Below, one piece after another: positions 11,401 through 22,858 of a stretch of DNA of 64,000 bases (position 1 is its first letter; the number at the start of each line of letters is the position of its first letter). The stretch spans positions 62,001 through 126,000 of the forward strand of contig JBAWUJ010000065.1 of assembly GCA_037176705.1 (NCBI GenBank), in the 5' to 3' direction. The stretch is from Molossus alvarezi. Lineage: Eukaryota; Chordata; Mammalia; Chiroptera; Molossidae. Position numbers and translations under genes: made by a program. The notes under the pieces are model-generated. The model was not told where the DNA came from and ran no database searches. It saw only the letters and a list, made by a program, of their open reading frames with translations.

Positions 11401-12690
11401 CATTTTCTTGATTACATCTTCAATTTTCTTAATTGTAATTTGTCTATTCACGTTTTCTTTCTTTTTCCAGTTCAATTATTTTAAACTGTGTGTATCAAGA
11501 AATTTGTCCATTTTGCGTAGATTGTCCAATTAGTCTAGGTATAACTGTTTGTAAATGTTTCAATGATCCCTTGTATTTCTTTGCTGCCAGGTTTTGCTTC
11601 TTTTTCATTTCTGATTTTGTTTATTTGGGTCTTCTTTTTTCATTCCTTGGTAAGTCTGGCTTAGGGTCCATCAATCTTGTTTATCTTTTCAAAGAACAAG
11701 TTCTTTGTTTCCTTTACCTTTTGAACAACTCTTTTTGTTTGTTTCCATTTCTTTATTTCCACTATGATTTTTAAAATTTATTTTTATATATTTGTTGTCG
11801 GTGTTTCTTTTTATTTACCTTCTAGTTCTTTGAGTTGTAGTGTTAAAACATCAATTAGGATTTTTTTTCTTGTTTCTTCAGTTAAGTCTGTAGTGCTATG
11901 AACTTCTCTCACCATTGCCATTGATTTCCCCTTTGAAATTCTTCAGAAGTTTTGAAATATCTTTTGGAGCTCCTATATTTGGTGCATATGTGTTTCCCAA
12001 GATTATATGCTTGTGTTGGTTTGATCTTTTTATATTCTGTATCACCTTCTTTGCAAGTTATTATGGCCTTCATTTTTAATCTGTCTTGTCCAATATGAGT
12101 TCTGCTAGAAGAGTTTTTTTTATATATATATATATATTTTCATTTTTATTTACCTGGATATTATTTTTCCATCAGTTTAGTTTCATCCTGTGTGAGTCTT
12201 TGTTGTGAGGTAGACTTCATGTAGAGAGAATATATGTGGTTCATGTTTTATCAATCACCTACCCTATTTCTTTTGTTTGGGGTATTTAAACCCCTTACAT
12301 TTAAGGTTATTATTGATAGAAACTTCTTAGATTCAATTATTATTTTATGCTCGTGTTTCTCTCTCTCTCCACCTATTTCTTCTTCTTCTTTCAGCAGTCT
12401 CCTTACTGTTTCTTGCAGTGCTGGTTTGGTGGGGATAAACATTTTTTTGGTTTTTTTCTTTTTTCTTTTTTCTCTGTGAAGCTCTTTACTTCACCTTCAA
12501 TTTTCAATGCTTCCTTCACTGGATAGGGTAGGTTTGGATTCAGATTTTTTCCTTTTATCACTTTATACATTTGATGCCACTCCTCCATGCCTGCAGTGTT
12601 TCTCTTGAGAAATCAGCTGACAGCCTAAGGGAATCCAAGGTAGGTTATTTTCTGTCTCTCTCTTGCTTCGTCTAAGATTTTTTTATATAT
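8415..12690 (-). mobile_element. LINE-1, ORF1 tail to 3' end
   Basis: Read on the minus strand from 12690: the ORF1 C-terminus (12403-12588, MEEWHQMYKVIKGKNLNPNL), the ORF2 start (12251-12442, LSIITLNVRGLNTPNKRNRV), endonuclease and RT, then the 3'UTR ending near 8415 in AT-rich sequence. Stops and frameshifts are frequent. A SINE interrupts it at 10565-10801. The 5'UTR and most of ORF1 are missing. Confidence 0.93.
10565..10801 (+). mobile_element. Ves-type SINE inside an L1
   Basis: Begins GCCCTGGCCAGTTTTGCTCA, has GGTTGGGTTCCCGCTAATGG and ends with a long A-run. Interrupted L1 sequence continues on both sides (AAGAGTGATGA before, CAAGAGTGGG after), so the SINE is younger than the L1. Confidence 0.93.
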
Positions 12691-12714
12691 ATTTATGATG
12701 CTTTGACAATTAAA

Positions 12715-15125
12715 TACAGTAATACATCAAAAAATTATTCAACATGACCAAGTGGGATTCATCCCAGGGATGCAAGGCTTGTACAGTATTTGCAAATCTA
12801 TAAATGTGATGCACCACATAAACAAAATAAAATATAACAATAATATGATCGTATCAATAGATGCTGGAAGAAAACTTGTCAAAACCCCATCACCCATTTG
12901 ACAAAATTCTCAGCAATCTGAAAGTAGAGGGACCATATCTCAACATAATAAATGCCATGTATAGAACACCTACAGCCAACATCATACTTAATGGGCAAAA
13001 ATTAAAAACATCCCCCTTATGAACAAGAACAAGAGAAGGATGCCCACTTTCGCCACTCTTATTTAACATAGTACTCAAAGTCTCAACCACAGCAATCAGA
13101 CAGGGAGAAATAATAAAAGGTATCCAAATTGGAAAGGAGGAAATAAAACTTTCCTTATTTGCAGATGACATGATACTATACATAAAAACCCGCAAAGACT
13201 CCATCAAAAATTTACTAGACTTAATAAATGAATTTGGAAAAGTAGCAGGATACCAAATTAACATCAAGAAATCGATGGCATTCTCATACACCAATGATGA
13301 ACTCACAGAAAAAGAAACTAAAAATAAATAATCTCATTTACCATCACAGCAAACAAATTAAGATACCTAGGAAGAAACTTAACCAAAGAAATAATAAATG
13401 TATTCTAAGAAAACTAAGGTCTTTGATTAAAATATATATATTCATATATATATATATGAATTTATAAAAATGTGGAAGGACATACTTTGTTCATGGATTG
13501 GAAGAAATAACATCATTAAAATGTTCATACTAGTCAAAGCAATCTATAAATTCAATGCAATTCCCATTAAAATACCAACAGAATACATCACAGAAGTAGA
13601 ACAGATACTTCAAAAGTTTATATGGAACCAAAAAAGACCTCAAATAGCTACTGCAATCTTGAAAAAGAAGAATAAAGTTATAGGGATCACATTACCAGAC
13701 TTCAGGTTATACCATAAAGACACTGGAATCAAAACAACCATGTACTGGCACAAGGACAGGCAGAGAGATCAATGGAACATAATAGAGATCTCAGAAATAT
13801 GCTCAATTAATATTTGACCTTGGTGGCAAGATTATACAGTGGAGTAAAGACAACCTCTTTAATAAATGGTGTTGGGAAAATGGACAGCTGCATGCAAAAA
13901 AATGAAACTAGACCATCAAATTACACCATACAAAAGAATAAATTCAAAATGAATAAAAGAATTAAATGTGACTCATGAATCTTTAGAAATCCTAGAATAA
14001 TATGTAGGCAACAAAATTTAGACATCAGACGCAGCAGAAGTTTTACTGATACAGCACCTAAGGCAATGGAAACAAAGGAGAAAATGACCACATGGGACTA
14101 CATCAAACTCAAAAGCTTCTGCACAGCAAATGAAAGAAACACCAAATGGAAAAGCAACCTACTCTATGGGAGAGCATAATTACCAAGGATACATCATATA
14201 ATGATTGTATAATTTCCAATATGTGTAGAGTGCTTATATGACTCCAAAAAATGAAGACAAAGAACCCAATTAAAAATGAGCTGAGGAGCAAAATATAAAC
14301 CTCTTCTAACAGGACTTACAAATCACCAAGAGACATATGACAAAATGGTCAACATCACTAATCATCAGAGAGATGCAAATCAAAACAACAATGAGGTATC
14401 ACCTCACACATGTCAGTATGGTCGCCATCCACAAATCATCAAACAACAAGTGTTGTGTGGTGAAAAGGGGACTCTAGTACACTGCTGGTGGAAATGCAGA
14501 CTCATGCAGTCACTATGGAAAACACTATGGTATTACCTCATAAAATTAAAAATTGAGCTTCCATTTGATCCAGTGATCCCACTTCTAGGAATATACCCTA
14601 CAAAGCCTGAAACACCAATCAGAAAGAATATATGTACTTCCATGTTCATAGCAGCACTATTTACAAAAGCTTAGGTCTGGAAACAGCTCAAATATCCAGG
14701 AGCAGAAACATGGATAAAATAAAAATCTCTGGTACTTATACACAATGGAGTAGTATGCAGCTGTAAGAAAGAAAGATCTCTTTTCCTTTGAGACAACATT
14801 GGGGAAACCTGGAAAGTATTATTCTAAGAGAAAGAAGCCAAGCAGAAAAAGACATCTATCACATAATCTCACTTATTTGTGGAATATAATGAACATAAAA
14901 ATCTGAGGAAAGGGGTAGTCTCAGAGATCTGGAAGTGGGAAACAGCCTGACAATCCCCAGTAGTTTGGGTTGGGGGAAGGATAAACCACAGAACTTATGT
15001 GTATGTATGAATGAACAATAGACATGGACATCACAGCTGGGGAAAAGGCTGGAAGGAAGGGGCGGGGGTATCAGTAGAGAAAAGAAAAAAAGACATCTGT
15101 ATCAAAAATAAATAAATAAATAAAT
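12715..15125 (+). mobile_element. LINE-1, ORF2 middle to 3' end
   Basis: Starts within ORF2 at the segment encoding [10 protein letters not shown] (near 12750) and runs through RT, the C-terminal region ([17 protein letters not shown] near 14500) and 3'UTR to an AAATAAAT tail ending near 15125. It is 5'-truncated. Together with the minus-strand L1 ending at 12690 it forms a 5'-to-5' pair with overlapping ORF2 content, so these are two elements and not one twin-primed insertion. Confidence 0.93.
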
Positions 15126-15259
15126 TATTTTTATTAAAAGAATGATTACACTAGTGAGGAAAATAACAGTAGTAACCTAGCACATGATATGACTTCACGT
15201 ACAGAACAGCCTGGCTGGGCACATCCTAGGGCCTTTTCCACATGCTATCAGCATTGATC
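15126..15259. other. Short unrecognised spacer
   Basis: Ordinary composition between the L1 tail and the GC-rich island. I see no feature in it. Confidence 0.4.
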
Positions 15260-15766
15260 TTGACATGTGCACTCTGCTCACTGTAGCCACACAACTAGTG
15301 GCCGTGGTCCTTCTCCACCTGCAACAGCTCTCCATGCATCACGTCCTCCTGCCTGCCTGGCTTCAGGTCTTGAAAAACCCCCTCCCCTTCCCCCAGGATG
15401 CCACGTGCTGGGGCCCTGCTGCTCCAAAACAAAGTGCTGCCCAGACAACAATTCCCCCTCCTGGCCTCTCTCTTTTTGCCAGGGCTCCTCAATCTCTGGC
15501 TCGTTCTGATCCTCACTCTCCTGCACAAAGCCCTCCTCAGCCAACACCTTCTTCTGCCTCCCCTGCTCCAGGTCGGGCCAGACCTCCTTGCTGGCTGACA
15601 ACGCCACTTCCTTTGTCACCAGTGACAACTCCTGCTGTCCTCCAGCTCTGGCCCCCACTGTCCTCTCAGTACCGCCTCCGCCCTCACCTCCTGGGCCTCA
15701 CCGCCTCCCTGCACAAAGTTGAACATGAAAGGACCCTGCTCAGTCCCACTCAGTCCCTCCTCCATG
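15260..15766 (-). pseudogene. Unrecognised acidic reading frame, frame-broken
   Basis: On the minus strand an ATG at about 15766 lies in a strong initiation context (GGCACCATGGAGG) and opens about 50 codons (MEEGLSGTEQGPFMFNFVQG and on), ending at a TGA. A one-base change of frame would continue into a 126-codon frame ending at 15278 that is rich in Glu and Gln (VQESEDQNEPEIEEPWQ). The acidic composition recalls TSPY-family N-termini, but I can align no domain and make no assignment. The overlapping 184-codon plus-strand frame looks like a GC-rich shadow. Confidence 0.3.
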
Positions 15767-15829
15767 GTGCCAATGGCCCCTGGCTTCCTGGCTGCCTAGG
15801 GGTCCCACTCACCTCATGACCTCCTACAG

Positions 15830-16060
15830 GGAAGGAAAGATCCAAGGCCTGAGGAGCCCATTGACCCCAATCACAGCCTGACCTGAGAAAGTTTCTGGCA
15901 GACACCTGGTGGTCCCCGGAAGTAGGTGCTTCCAGTGGGGAGACAGCAGATCCTGCATGGTCAGCTGCCTAAGGTGCCGCCTATTTCCGGATCTGGGCAC
16001 TTCCTGGACACGCCCTCTGACCCCAGGCCTATGTAAATGAGATTGTGGCAACACAATAAA
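15830..16060 (-). promoter_or_regulatory. Candidate GC-rich promoter
   Basis: Just upstream (minus strand) of the strong-context ATG at 15766, the GC-rich sequence holds ETS-like cores (CCGGAAATAGGCGG near 15985; ACTTCCGG near 15920; CAGGAAGTGCC near 16000). This resembles the start region of a housekeeping or testis gene. An LTR is another possibility, because the plus strand carries AATAAATGGCTGTTGG near 16050. No TATA box is convincing. Confidence 0.35.
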
Positions 16061-16640
16061 TGGCTGTTGGCCACCCCAGGAATTCTCTTGCCTTTAAGTC
16101 AGGCTCTGTGAAATCTCTTCCAATCAAGCGCTCAGTGGGTGGCACCCCACACAGCCCCTCCCTGAGGGGAGGCTGCCTCCTTCTCCCCAGGAGCCCAGAG
16201 TCCCTGGGGAAGGCCGTCCTCCCTCCACACCGCTGGCCTTCCTGCGACGTCTGCTGTTCACCCTGCCTCTACCCGCCTTTTCCCAGACCAGTACTTTCCC
16301 GCCTCACTCTGCCCCTGGTCCTCAGGGACCCTGGGAACAGACAGAGCCAGCGTCCTGGGCAGGAGAGCCTCTCCCGGCACATCGGGTAGCTGAGGTCCAA
16401 GGTGCAGGCAGGGGAAGGCTGTGTCGGGAGGGCCCCAATCCTCCATCCTGGGAGAGTGCAGAGCTCAGGGTCCTACACATGGAAAAGACTCCTGCTTCCT
16501 CTCGTTTACATCCTTCGCTCTGCCCTTGGTTTCTGTGCTCTTTGCAGTGTGCCCTTGCCCCCATGTCCCTCACTTACCCGCCCTCACTGGGGTCAGTCAT
16601 AGCCAGAAAGTGTCTCCAGTGCAGGAAAGAGTTGACCTTT
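16061..16640. other. GC-rich, no gene recognised
   Basis: Overlapping open frames on both strands reflect the high GC content. None is recognised and none has a family motif. I see no SINE or L1 here. Confidence 0.35.
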
Positions 16641-17740
16641 GTGCTAATAGGCCCCAGTCCTTTCACTATGTCATTGATTTTTCCCAGGAGAAGGGTTGAG
16701 AGAGACCCACCCAGAGGACTGAGAGAAATCAGATGCGAAAGTGAAACCTCTGTGCTCCAGTTAGCTGATCCACATGGCCAGGGACAGGACAGCTCCATTA
16801 CAAAGACTTGCTCAGTAATGGAAACAGCTGTCCCTTCAGCCATGGGCATTTGTTCTGGAGACCAAAAGAATTCAAACGCTGTGATCCCACCTCTAGTGCG
16901 ATCCTTTCTAAGGCATCTAAAGACAACCGTGTCTCCTCCAAAGCTATGATTCAGCACAATGCCAGGTTCCATGACATTTTGAGAGCAGCACTGACAGAGC
17001 TCTCTCTGGCTTGCTTCCATGGCTGCACCAGCCCAGGGTACTCTGCAGTGCTTGAATTCAAACAGGTGCTTTCCAATCCTGATACATCTGCAGGCATTTG
17101 GGCTATTCTCACAGGAAATGGGACAGTGCTCCCAAACATATTATTGAGACAAGTTGGCTTTTTCTTCCCACACTCTATTTTCATCCCAGCTGACCACAAG
17201 CAGAAAAGCAGTGATAGTTTTTTTTTTGCTCTAAATCCAGGAATCTTACCAAAGTCTATGCAGGTTTCAACAAGAGCAATGTAAGCGTGTGTAAACTGGT
17301 ATGCAGAAAGCCATGCCTTGCTCCCAAGGTGAAATGCAATGAGTTCTATTCTGGTTCAGGTGTTTTGTGCTACTGTCTCACCACTGCTTGACAAGACAAT
17401 ATACTTTGCTGTTTGGGGCTTTCCTCTATGTGTGAATAAGGTGATTGGTCTTCTTTGCCTCAGAGTAAATGAGGCTTTGGTCGATGGAGCCATTGGTATG
17501 ACTGACTGATGTAGGTGTTGCAGAGTGGCCCTGCCAGATACACCCAGGACTTATCACATGCCTGGTGTGTAACTAAACACCTCTCAACAATACTCCTCCT
17601 CACTGCCTTTGTCCCTGACCCCCAGATTGTGGGCAGTTTTTGTTATAAACATTTATTTTGCGCAACCTTCTCTTTGATTTTGATTTTACAGTCCAGTCAC
17701 CCTGCAACCATCACCAGAGTTCATTCATGTAAATGAAAGA
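16640..17740 (-). repeat. Unrecognised duplicated sequence, copy 1 (decayed)
   Basis: Aligns on the same strand with 22800-23730. Landmarks include TGTCTCCTCYAAAGCT (16937 here, 22976 there), the segment around CAGCTGACC (17185 and 23270), and ATGACTGACTGATG near 17500 against ATGACTGACAGATG near 23600. The minus-strand frame that is open in copy 2 is interrupted here, with fragments at 16574-17020 and 16951-17199. I do not recognise the sequence. Confidence 0.7.
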
Positions 17741-18859
17741 TCTGTGACAAAATGGATTTAAGTGTTAGATCTCAAGACAAAAAAAATAAATAAAAACCTA
17801 CAGCTCAGGTACAACAGGGTCTGCTCTCCACAACTGTACACAGTTACACTTTTGTGATCAATGTACAAGACTTATCACAAGGAGCTAGTCGGGACTTAAC
17901 CCCAATTTTCAGGCATTACTCTGAGAAAAAAAAATAATATTTAAGGCATCCGGACTGTTATCTCCAATTACATAGCCCTGCTTCTCTGCCCCGATGTGGG
18001 AATTTCAGGATTTGCCCATTCAACAGCATTTGTGAGGTCATCTACTCAACACTACTGCATTTCCTCTGATAGCAACAACACAAAGAAGAAAAAAGCTCAC
18101 ATGCTTCTTCATTAATTCTTTTAGATCAATGTCAAGGTGTGGGATGTTTGCACTGTAAAAGTTCCACAGGCTATTCCTTCCTCTTCCTTTAAAACTGAGT
18201 GTGAGACCCTCCAGAATCCCTCAGCATTGCTGTGCAGGAGCACAGTTTACATATGTCCTATCCAAGCTACCATATTGAATGTTCTCATATGTGCACTTCT
18301 GAATATGGAGTGTTCTTTGGCGCGCACACACACACAACCAAAACACATGTGCATATAGAGGAACCCTCTGACTCACAGTGTCCTCAGGAAGAGAGTGTCC
18401 CTTCTGAGCCATGTTTCTTTTTCCTTCTTATTGGCCTCCACAGCCTGGTCACATTGTCACAACTGTGGGCTTGGCAGAGGCACATTGATGGGGGGTGGAA
18501 GATCCGGAAAAACCTTAATTGGAAGCATAGACAAATAATAAGGTACTGGAGGTTAGGACCTTGTTCAAATTAGCGGGGAGACCAGGGAAGTGCCAAAAGG
18601 ACTGTAGAAATTTGATGAATCAACCAGTTCCTTCCCTAGGGGCCCATAAAATTTTAGGTGCTCAGAGCACCTTAACCTGCTTGTACTCTATGATCACTAA
18701 GGTCTCCCAGTTGCCTTTATCCACCCTCCTTCCTGCTGGCTTCTACGCTACAGTACCTTCCCTTTGACTGGAGACTTTTTCCTACAGTTCTTTAGAAAAG
18801 AACATTTTCAGGAGCACAAACTCACAATGGAGTGCTCAGCACCTGGGCTCTTCAGAAAC
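17741..18859. other. 3' flank of TSPY copy A; nothing recognised
   Basis: Lies downstream (minus strand) of the last recognised TSPY exon. It does not resemble the 3' flank of copies C and D. A minus-strand AATAAA near 17653 could be a relic polyadenylation signal, but nothing links it to the gene. No SINE or L1 was noticed. Confidence 0.35.
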
Positions 18860-21243
18860 AGGTCCTCCTCCCAGCTCCTTCCTCTGGGTTTGCATTCCTT
18901 CGGTAGTGCTGCAGGGTGTTGGGCCACAGATGCTGGTGGGTGATCTGGGTGGAAAGACATAGCAGAGAGAGACTAAGCTAGGCTGTTTTTCATGTCCCTG
19001 GGTCCATCTGTACTTTCTTTTCTGACATGGCCAATGCATTATCACCTGTGCAATCTTGCTTCATCCTGGAAGGTTGTTTTCTGAAAACCAGTTGAAGAAG
19101 TTAACACTTGTTTTGTCTTGTCTGCAACTGGGAACTCCACATTCATAATCCCAGAACCAGAGCACTTGGGTGGAACTCATTGTCTGGTATTCTGGAGGAA
19201 GAGAGCTGAAAGGGTGGGTCCCCACTGTCTTAGTCTCTGCAACTATTCACAATGTTGGTGCTCTCCCGAACCGCATTCTGGGAAGCATCTGACACCTGCA
19301 AGGCTGACATGACACTACTTAATGATCACTTTGTTCAGGAGGTAGCTATTGTCCAGAAAGTAAAACATCAATTTGCAGTGCTACTTCGGATGGCCAACTC
19401 CCTCACCTGCCAAGAAACAATTACATGTTTTCACTCCCAGCTTCCTGATTGAGGCTACTTGCAGGAAGCACCCACCTCTTTGTTCCTTCTTTCTTCTCAA
19501 ACCCATCCAAGTTGTTGCCCAAGATTCCACCTGACCAACTCCTCTGTGTCCCCAGTGTGACCTCCACATCGATCAAGTAGTTCAGCAAGTCTTCATCTTG
19601 GTCTCCGATGATGGCTGCTATCTGGGGGTGGTTCAGAATCTGCTTTCTGGTCTTTCTGGTCAAGGATTTTCAGAGACTAGCAAATGGAGATCTCAAAGGC
19701 AAAGAACACAAGGGGAGACCACAGTGAACCATTGCCATAGACTGCAGACATTGCCTCCTGTCTAAACTCCTCTTCATCTGCTTTTCTTACACATTTTGAC
19801 AACCATACTACCTTTGGCTTCACGTTCTCCTTAAACTGCCTACAGTAATAAAGGAAAAGTGACTTTCCAAAACTTTCCAGAGCTCTCGCTGACCACTGTG
19901 TGCTGCTGAAGAGGATTCACATATAAGGGGGTGTGCATATACTATCCCACTGTTCTTTAGTCCCTGAGAAAATTCTGTGTGTTTTCCAAAACAGCATCAG
20001 CACCCCTCTTCTTGAGATCCCTTTGTTTGACAATAGCTGCTCCAATTTGGAAATACTCAGCTTGCAATGACATTATATAGGACTGTGTGTGTGTCTGTGT
20101 GTGTGCATGTACCTGTGCTCATATAGTTGTGTCTGTGTGTGTGACCATGAAAGGAGGATGGGGGCTCACATTGTTGCCTCTTTTAAATTCATTTTGTCAT
20201 GAGATGTTTCTGAGAAAGAATACTGGAATCACTCAGCTTATATTTGGTTAGTAAGCAACTATGTTTCCCCTGAGCTTGTTGGTAAAAGAGCAATCTTTTT
20301 GAGGGGGTCAGTGGAAGATACAATAGAAAAATGAGGAAGATTAGATTGCCAAGGACAATGGATGCTTCCAATATGTGATTTGTGGCAGTGGTACCCGGTG
20401 CTGGTACTTTTTGTCCTAGAGACTGAATGACAGATTCACACTTGCCCAGGTTTTTGCCACCACGGATGGCAGGCTATTTCCTCTGCAACCGAATCCTCAC
20501 CTTCTCCAGGCTCCTTCCACCCATAACCCCTGTCCTCTGTTTCACAGTCAAGCCACGAGGCCATTGTAAGGATACAGCTTTGAAACAGAAGCTGGGTATG
20601 TATTGAATTATAGCAATTCTGTGCTCAAGAATGGACTTTCATCGCTGAGCAGCCTTGTGCTTCACTCGAATGTAGGCCCTGCAGGCTCGGGTTCTCTCAC
20701 TGCTCAGCTGCAACTGAAGGGACTGCAGTGTCTGGAGTGTCTAGTGGGTGCGCCAAACTCTGGTTCTACTGGGCCCTGCCTCTGTTCCTCTGCTGGTACC
20801 TGGGCCTCTGCCTCCTTGGTGTCACACATTTGTTCCCCAGCAGACACTCCACTGTCTGTGTGAGATGGTCCATGTCCAGGAGAAGTTCTTCCCCCAGCAA
20901 TGTCTCTGCCTTCACCTGCAGATCTTCTGCTACTCACAGAGTTCCTGAAGCTGGAGGTCACTGTGCCATGCCACCTACCCTGGCTTGAGGGGTCCCCGTG
21001 CCCTGGGCCCCATGCCCACTTAGTGCTTCAGAAACCCAGTCTCTTTTTCACCTGAAGTGCCCTTCCAGGTTCTGTGCTGACCCAGGGTGCTGGGGGAACC
21101 CCGCTGTCTTCAGATTCAGACTCACCATGTGGCCATGGCTCTGTGCTGGGCAGCTGCTAAGAAGCAGCAAGGAGCAGCAAGTGTCTCTGCTGAGCCAGCG
21201 AGCCCACACTGAGTAGCTAATGTCCTGATGTGGGTCCTTGAGG
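18860..21243 (-). pseudogene. TSPY: TSPY-like pseudogene, copy A (five exon equivalents)
   Basis: Most complete TSPY copy. Exon 1 ends at 20576 (from about 20960); its readable part has a GEELLLDMDHL acidic segment and ERTRACRAYIRVKHKAAQR. Exon 2 is 19562-19639 (78 bp, ILNHPQIAAIIGDQDED). Exon 3 is 19296-19406, carrying KLMFYFLDNSYLLNKVIIK, the NAP-domain strand-loop. Exon 4 is 19046-19183 (VNFFNWFSENNLPG). Exon 5 is 18860-18944 (85 bp, HLWPNTLQHYRR). Order, sizes and GT/AG borders follow the family. Breaks: TGA at 20640-20642, TAGs at 19381-19383 and 19315-19317, TGA at 19061-19063; the exon 2/3 and 3/4 phases do not chain cleanly. Retained introns show it is a duplicated gene, not a retrocopy. 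Confidence 0.9.
21126..21243 (-). promoter_or_regulatory. Conserved 5' block of TSPY copy A (candidate first exon/promoter)
   Basis: Nearly identical to 53684-53798 in copy B, while sequence on either side is clearly more diverged. It ends at a GTGAG donor-like site (21125 downward). Copy A has an ATG in good context (GAGCCATGGCC, codon at 21134-21136) just before that donor; copy B has AGG at the same place. Likely 5' untranslated or first-exon sequence, possibly with core promoter elements; the role is inferred from conservation and position only. Confidence 0.5.
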
Positions 21244-22110
21244 AGGACTTTTTGCTTCAAGAGGTGGACCTCTAAGCAAGATTTTGGTAGCCCCCTTGCA
21301 GAAAGACTGCTGAGCAAACAGTGTGAGCTTTGCTGGCCATGCCACACATCAGCTCCTCCTACCTACTCAGGCAGGGAGGGAGGACTTCACCCTTTTCTTC
21401 TCTTCCCTTCTTTCCTCACCTGGGCCTGCCCCCCTCACTCAGGTACAATGGCCTCAGTAAACCCCACTATCCGACTTGTCCTGGGGCTTTTCTGGGTATC
21501 CACGCATGCCCTTTCCACAAGAAGACTCACCTAATTTGTGCAAATACCAAATTAGTGTACTGCATTGCTCTCAACTGAGGTACATTTACCCCTGTGCTAT
21601 GGACAGTGACAGCCCTGGCCTGGGGTTGGACAGGTTGGAGCATGGTCCCCTGCAGCACACAGGTTGTGGCTGCCAGGTTACTTCTGGGATCACATTTAGG
21701 ATTTGTTTAGTTTTCTGGTTGGGGAGCTTATTGGAGACAAGGGATCTATGTGTCTGTGTCCTCTCTCTTTGTGTTTCTCCCTCCTATTATTTCTTTCTCA
21801 CATCAGAAACTTATCCTCGGGTGAGGAGTAAGTAAGACATAGACAGTAGTCCCAAACTTGGCAGTGGGGAGGTCTCACATGTAAGGTATTGAAGATCAAA
21901 CAGACTCAATGGGAAGATCTGTGGCTGGGAGCACTGTATCCTTGCATCTGGCTGACCTGAATGCTCCCAGAAAGTCTCACTCTGTGTGTCCCAAGTGACC
22001 TTGCATTCTGTCTTCCTCCCATTTTTCTCCCAGCTGTCTTTCCCTCTCTCTGTGTCTTTCTCCTCTCTCTGCCTGCTGTTCACACTGACCACTGTAGCAA
22101 AAGGTAGTTT

Positions 22111-22350
22111 ATTAATATTTTTTAATCCTCACCAAGGACATTTTTGCATTTACCTTCAGATAGAGCAAGAAGGAGAGAGGAAAAGAGCGAAATACCGATG
22201 TGAGAGAGACACATTGAGTAGTTGCCATCCACACAACCCCAACTGGGCCTGGGACACACTGCAACCACACGTGCCCTTAGCGGGAATCGAACCCAGGCCT
22301 ATATGGTCCATGGGCCAATGCTCTAACCGCTGAGCCAAATTGACCAGGGT
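22111..22350 (-). mobile_element. Ves-type SINE, private to arm 1
   Basis: Minus-strand SINE; the plus strand shows the reversed head AACCGCTGAGCCAAATTGAC. Target-site duplication AAAGGTAGTTT (about 22100-22110) and AAAGGGTAGTTT (about 22353-22364). The matching site in copy B (near 52850) is empty, so insertion followed the duplication. Confidence 0.95.
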
Positions 22351-22412
22351 ACAAAGGGTAGTTTAAACAAAAGATATCGATTTCTATTTCTTAATATTTG
22401 TGTTGATTTTTC

Positions 22413-22649
22413 TTTATCCTCACCTGAGGCCATTTTCTTCTTCTTCTGTTTTTTTTTTTGTTCAGATAGAGTGGGAAGCAGAGAGAGAGATTGACAAAAA
22501 AAGGACACATTGAGTGGCTGCCACCCTCACAACTAAACCAGGGCCAGGAACAAACTGCAACCAAGGTACATGCCCTTAGCGGGAACTGAACCTAGGTCTC
22601 TCTCTATTGCAGTCCAACGCTCTTACCGTGGAATGAATCCAGCCAGGAC
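22413..22649 (-). mobile_element. Ves-type SINE, private to arm 1
   Basis: Minus-strand SINE between duplicated TGTGTTGATTTTT (about 22400) and TGTGTTGATTTTTT (22650). The corresponding site near 52800 is continuous, so this insertion also post-dates the duplication. Confidence 0.93.
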
Positions 22650-22661
22650 TGTGTTGATTTT

Positions 22662-22858
22662 TTAGAGAGACAAAAAGGGAAAGAGAGACAGAAACTTAGA
22701 TGTGAGAAACATCCACTGGCTGCCACCTGTCTCCTAGTGGGGATCAAGCCAGTTACCAGGGTATGTGACCTTATCAGGAACCATACCATGACTTCTCAGG
22801 CCATGGGAGCATGCTCCTTCCTCTCATCCACACTGGCCAGACAGAGATATCTATTTTT
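22662..22858 (-). mobile_element. Older Ves-like SINE
   Basis: The plus strand shows a purine-rich reversed body, a GGCTGCCACCTGTC segment and a reversed head ending CACACTGGCCAG. It is more diverged than its neighbours and target-site duplications are not visible. Confidence 0.7.

Larger units (their letters stand above)
19562..22663 (+). repeat. Inverted-duplication arm 1 (partner 52786-56017)
   Basis: The reverse complement of this stretch aligns with 52786-56017 from TSPY exon 2 through intron 1, exon 1, the 5' block and upstream flank. Landmarks: AACCATACTACCTTTGGCTT here against AAGCCAAAGGTAGTATGGTT there, and TTTCTTTCTCACATC against GATGTGAGAAAGAGAAA. Two SINEs are present only in this arm; a SINE and an LTR are present only in the other. 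The arms are about 30 kb apart. Confidence 0.9.

Noticed and set aside
15265..15819. 184-codon plus-strand frame
   Set aside because: Pro/Leu-rich reading on GC-rich DNA with competing frames on both strands; no domain, and the minus strand has the better start context.
16040..16140. Retroviral LTR at the AATAAATGGCTG motif
   Set aside because: No matching TG...CA ends, target duplication or second copy could be found; kept only as an alternative to the promoter call.
18860..20960. TSPX (X-linked homologue) instead of TSPY
   Set aside because: TSPX is normally single-copy with a long acidic C-terminal tail; here there are several short-tailed copies ending in a KDLW-type exon. Not fully excluded, hence noted.
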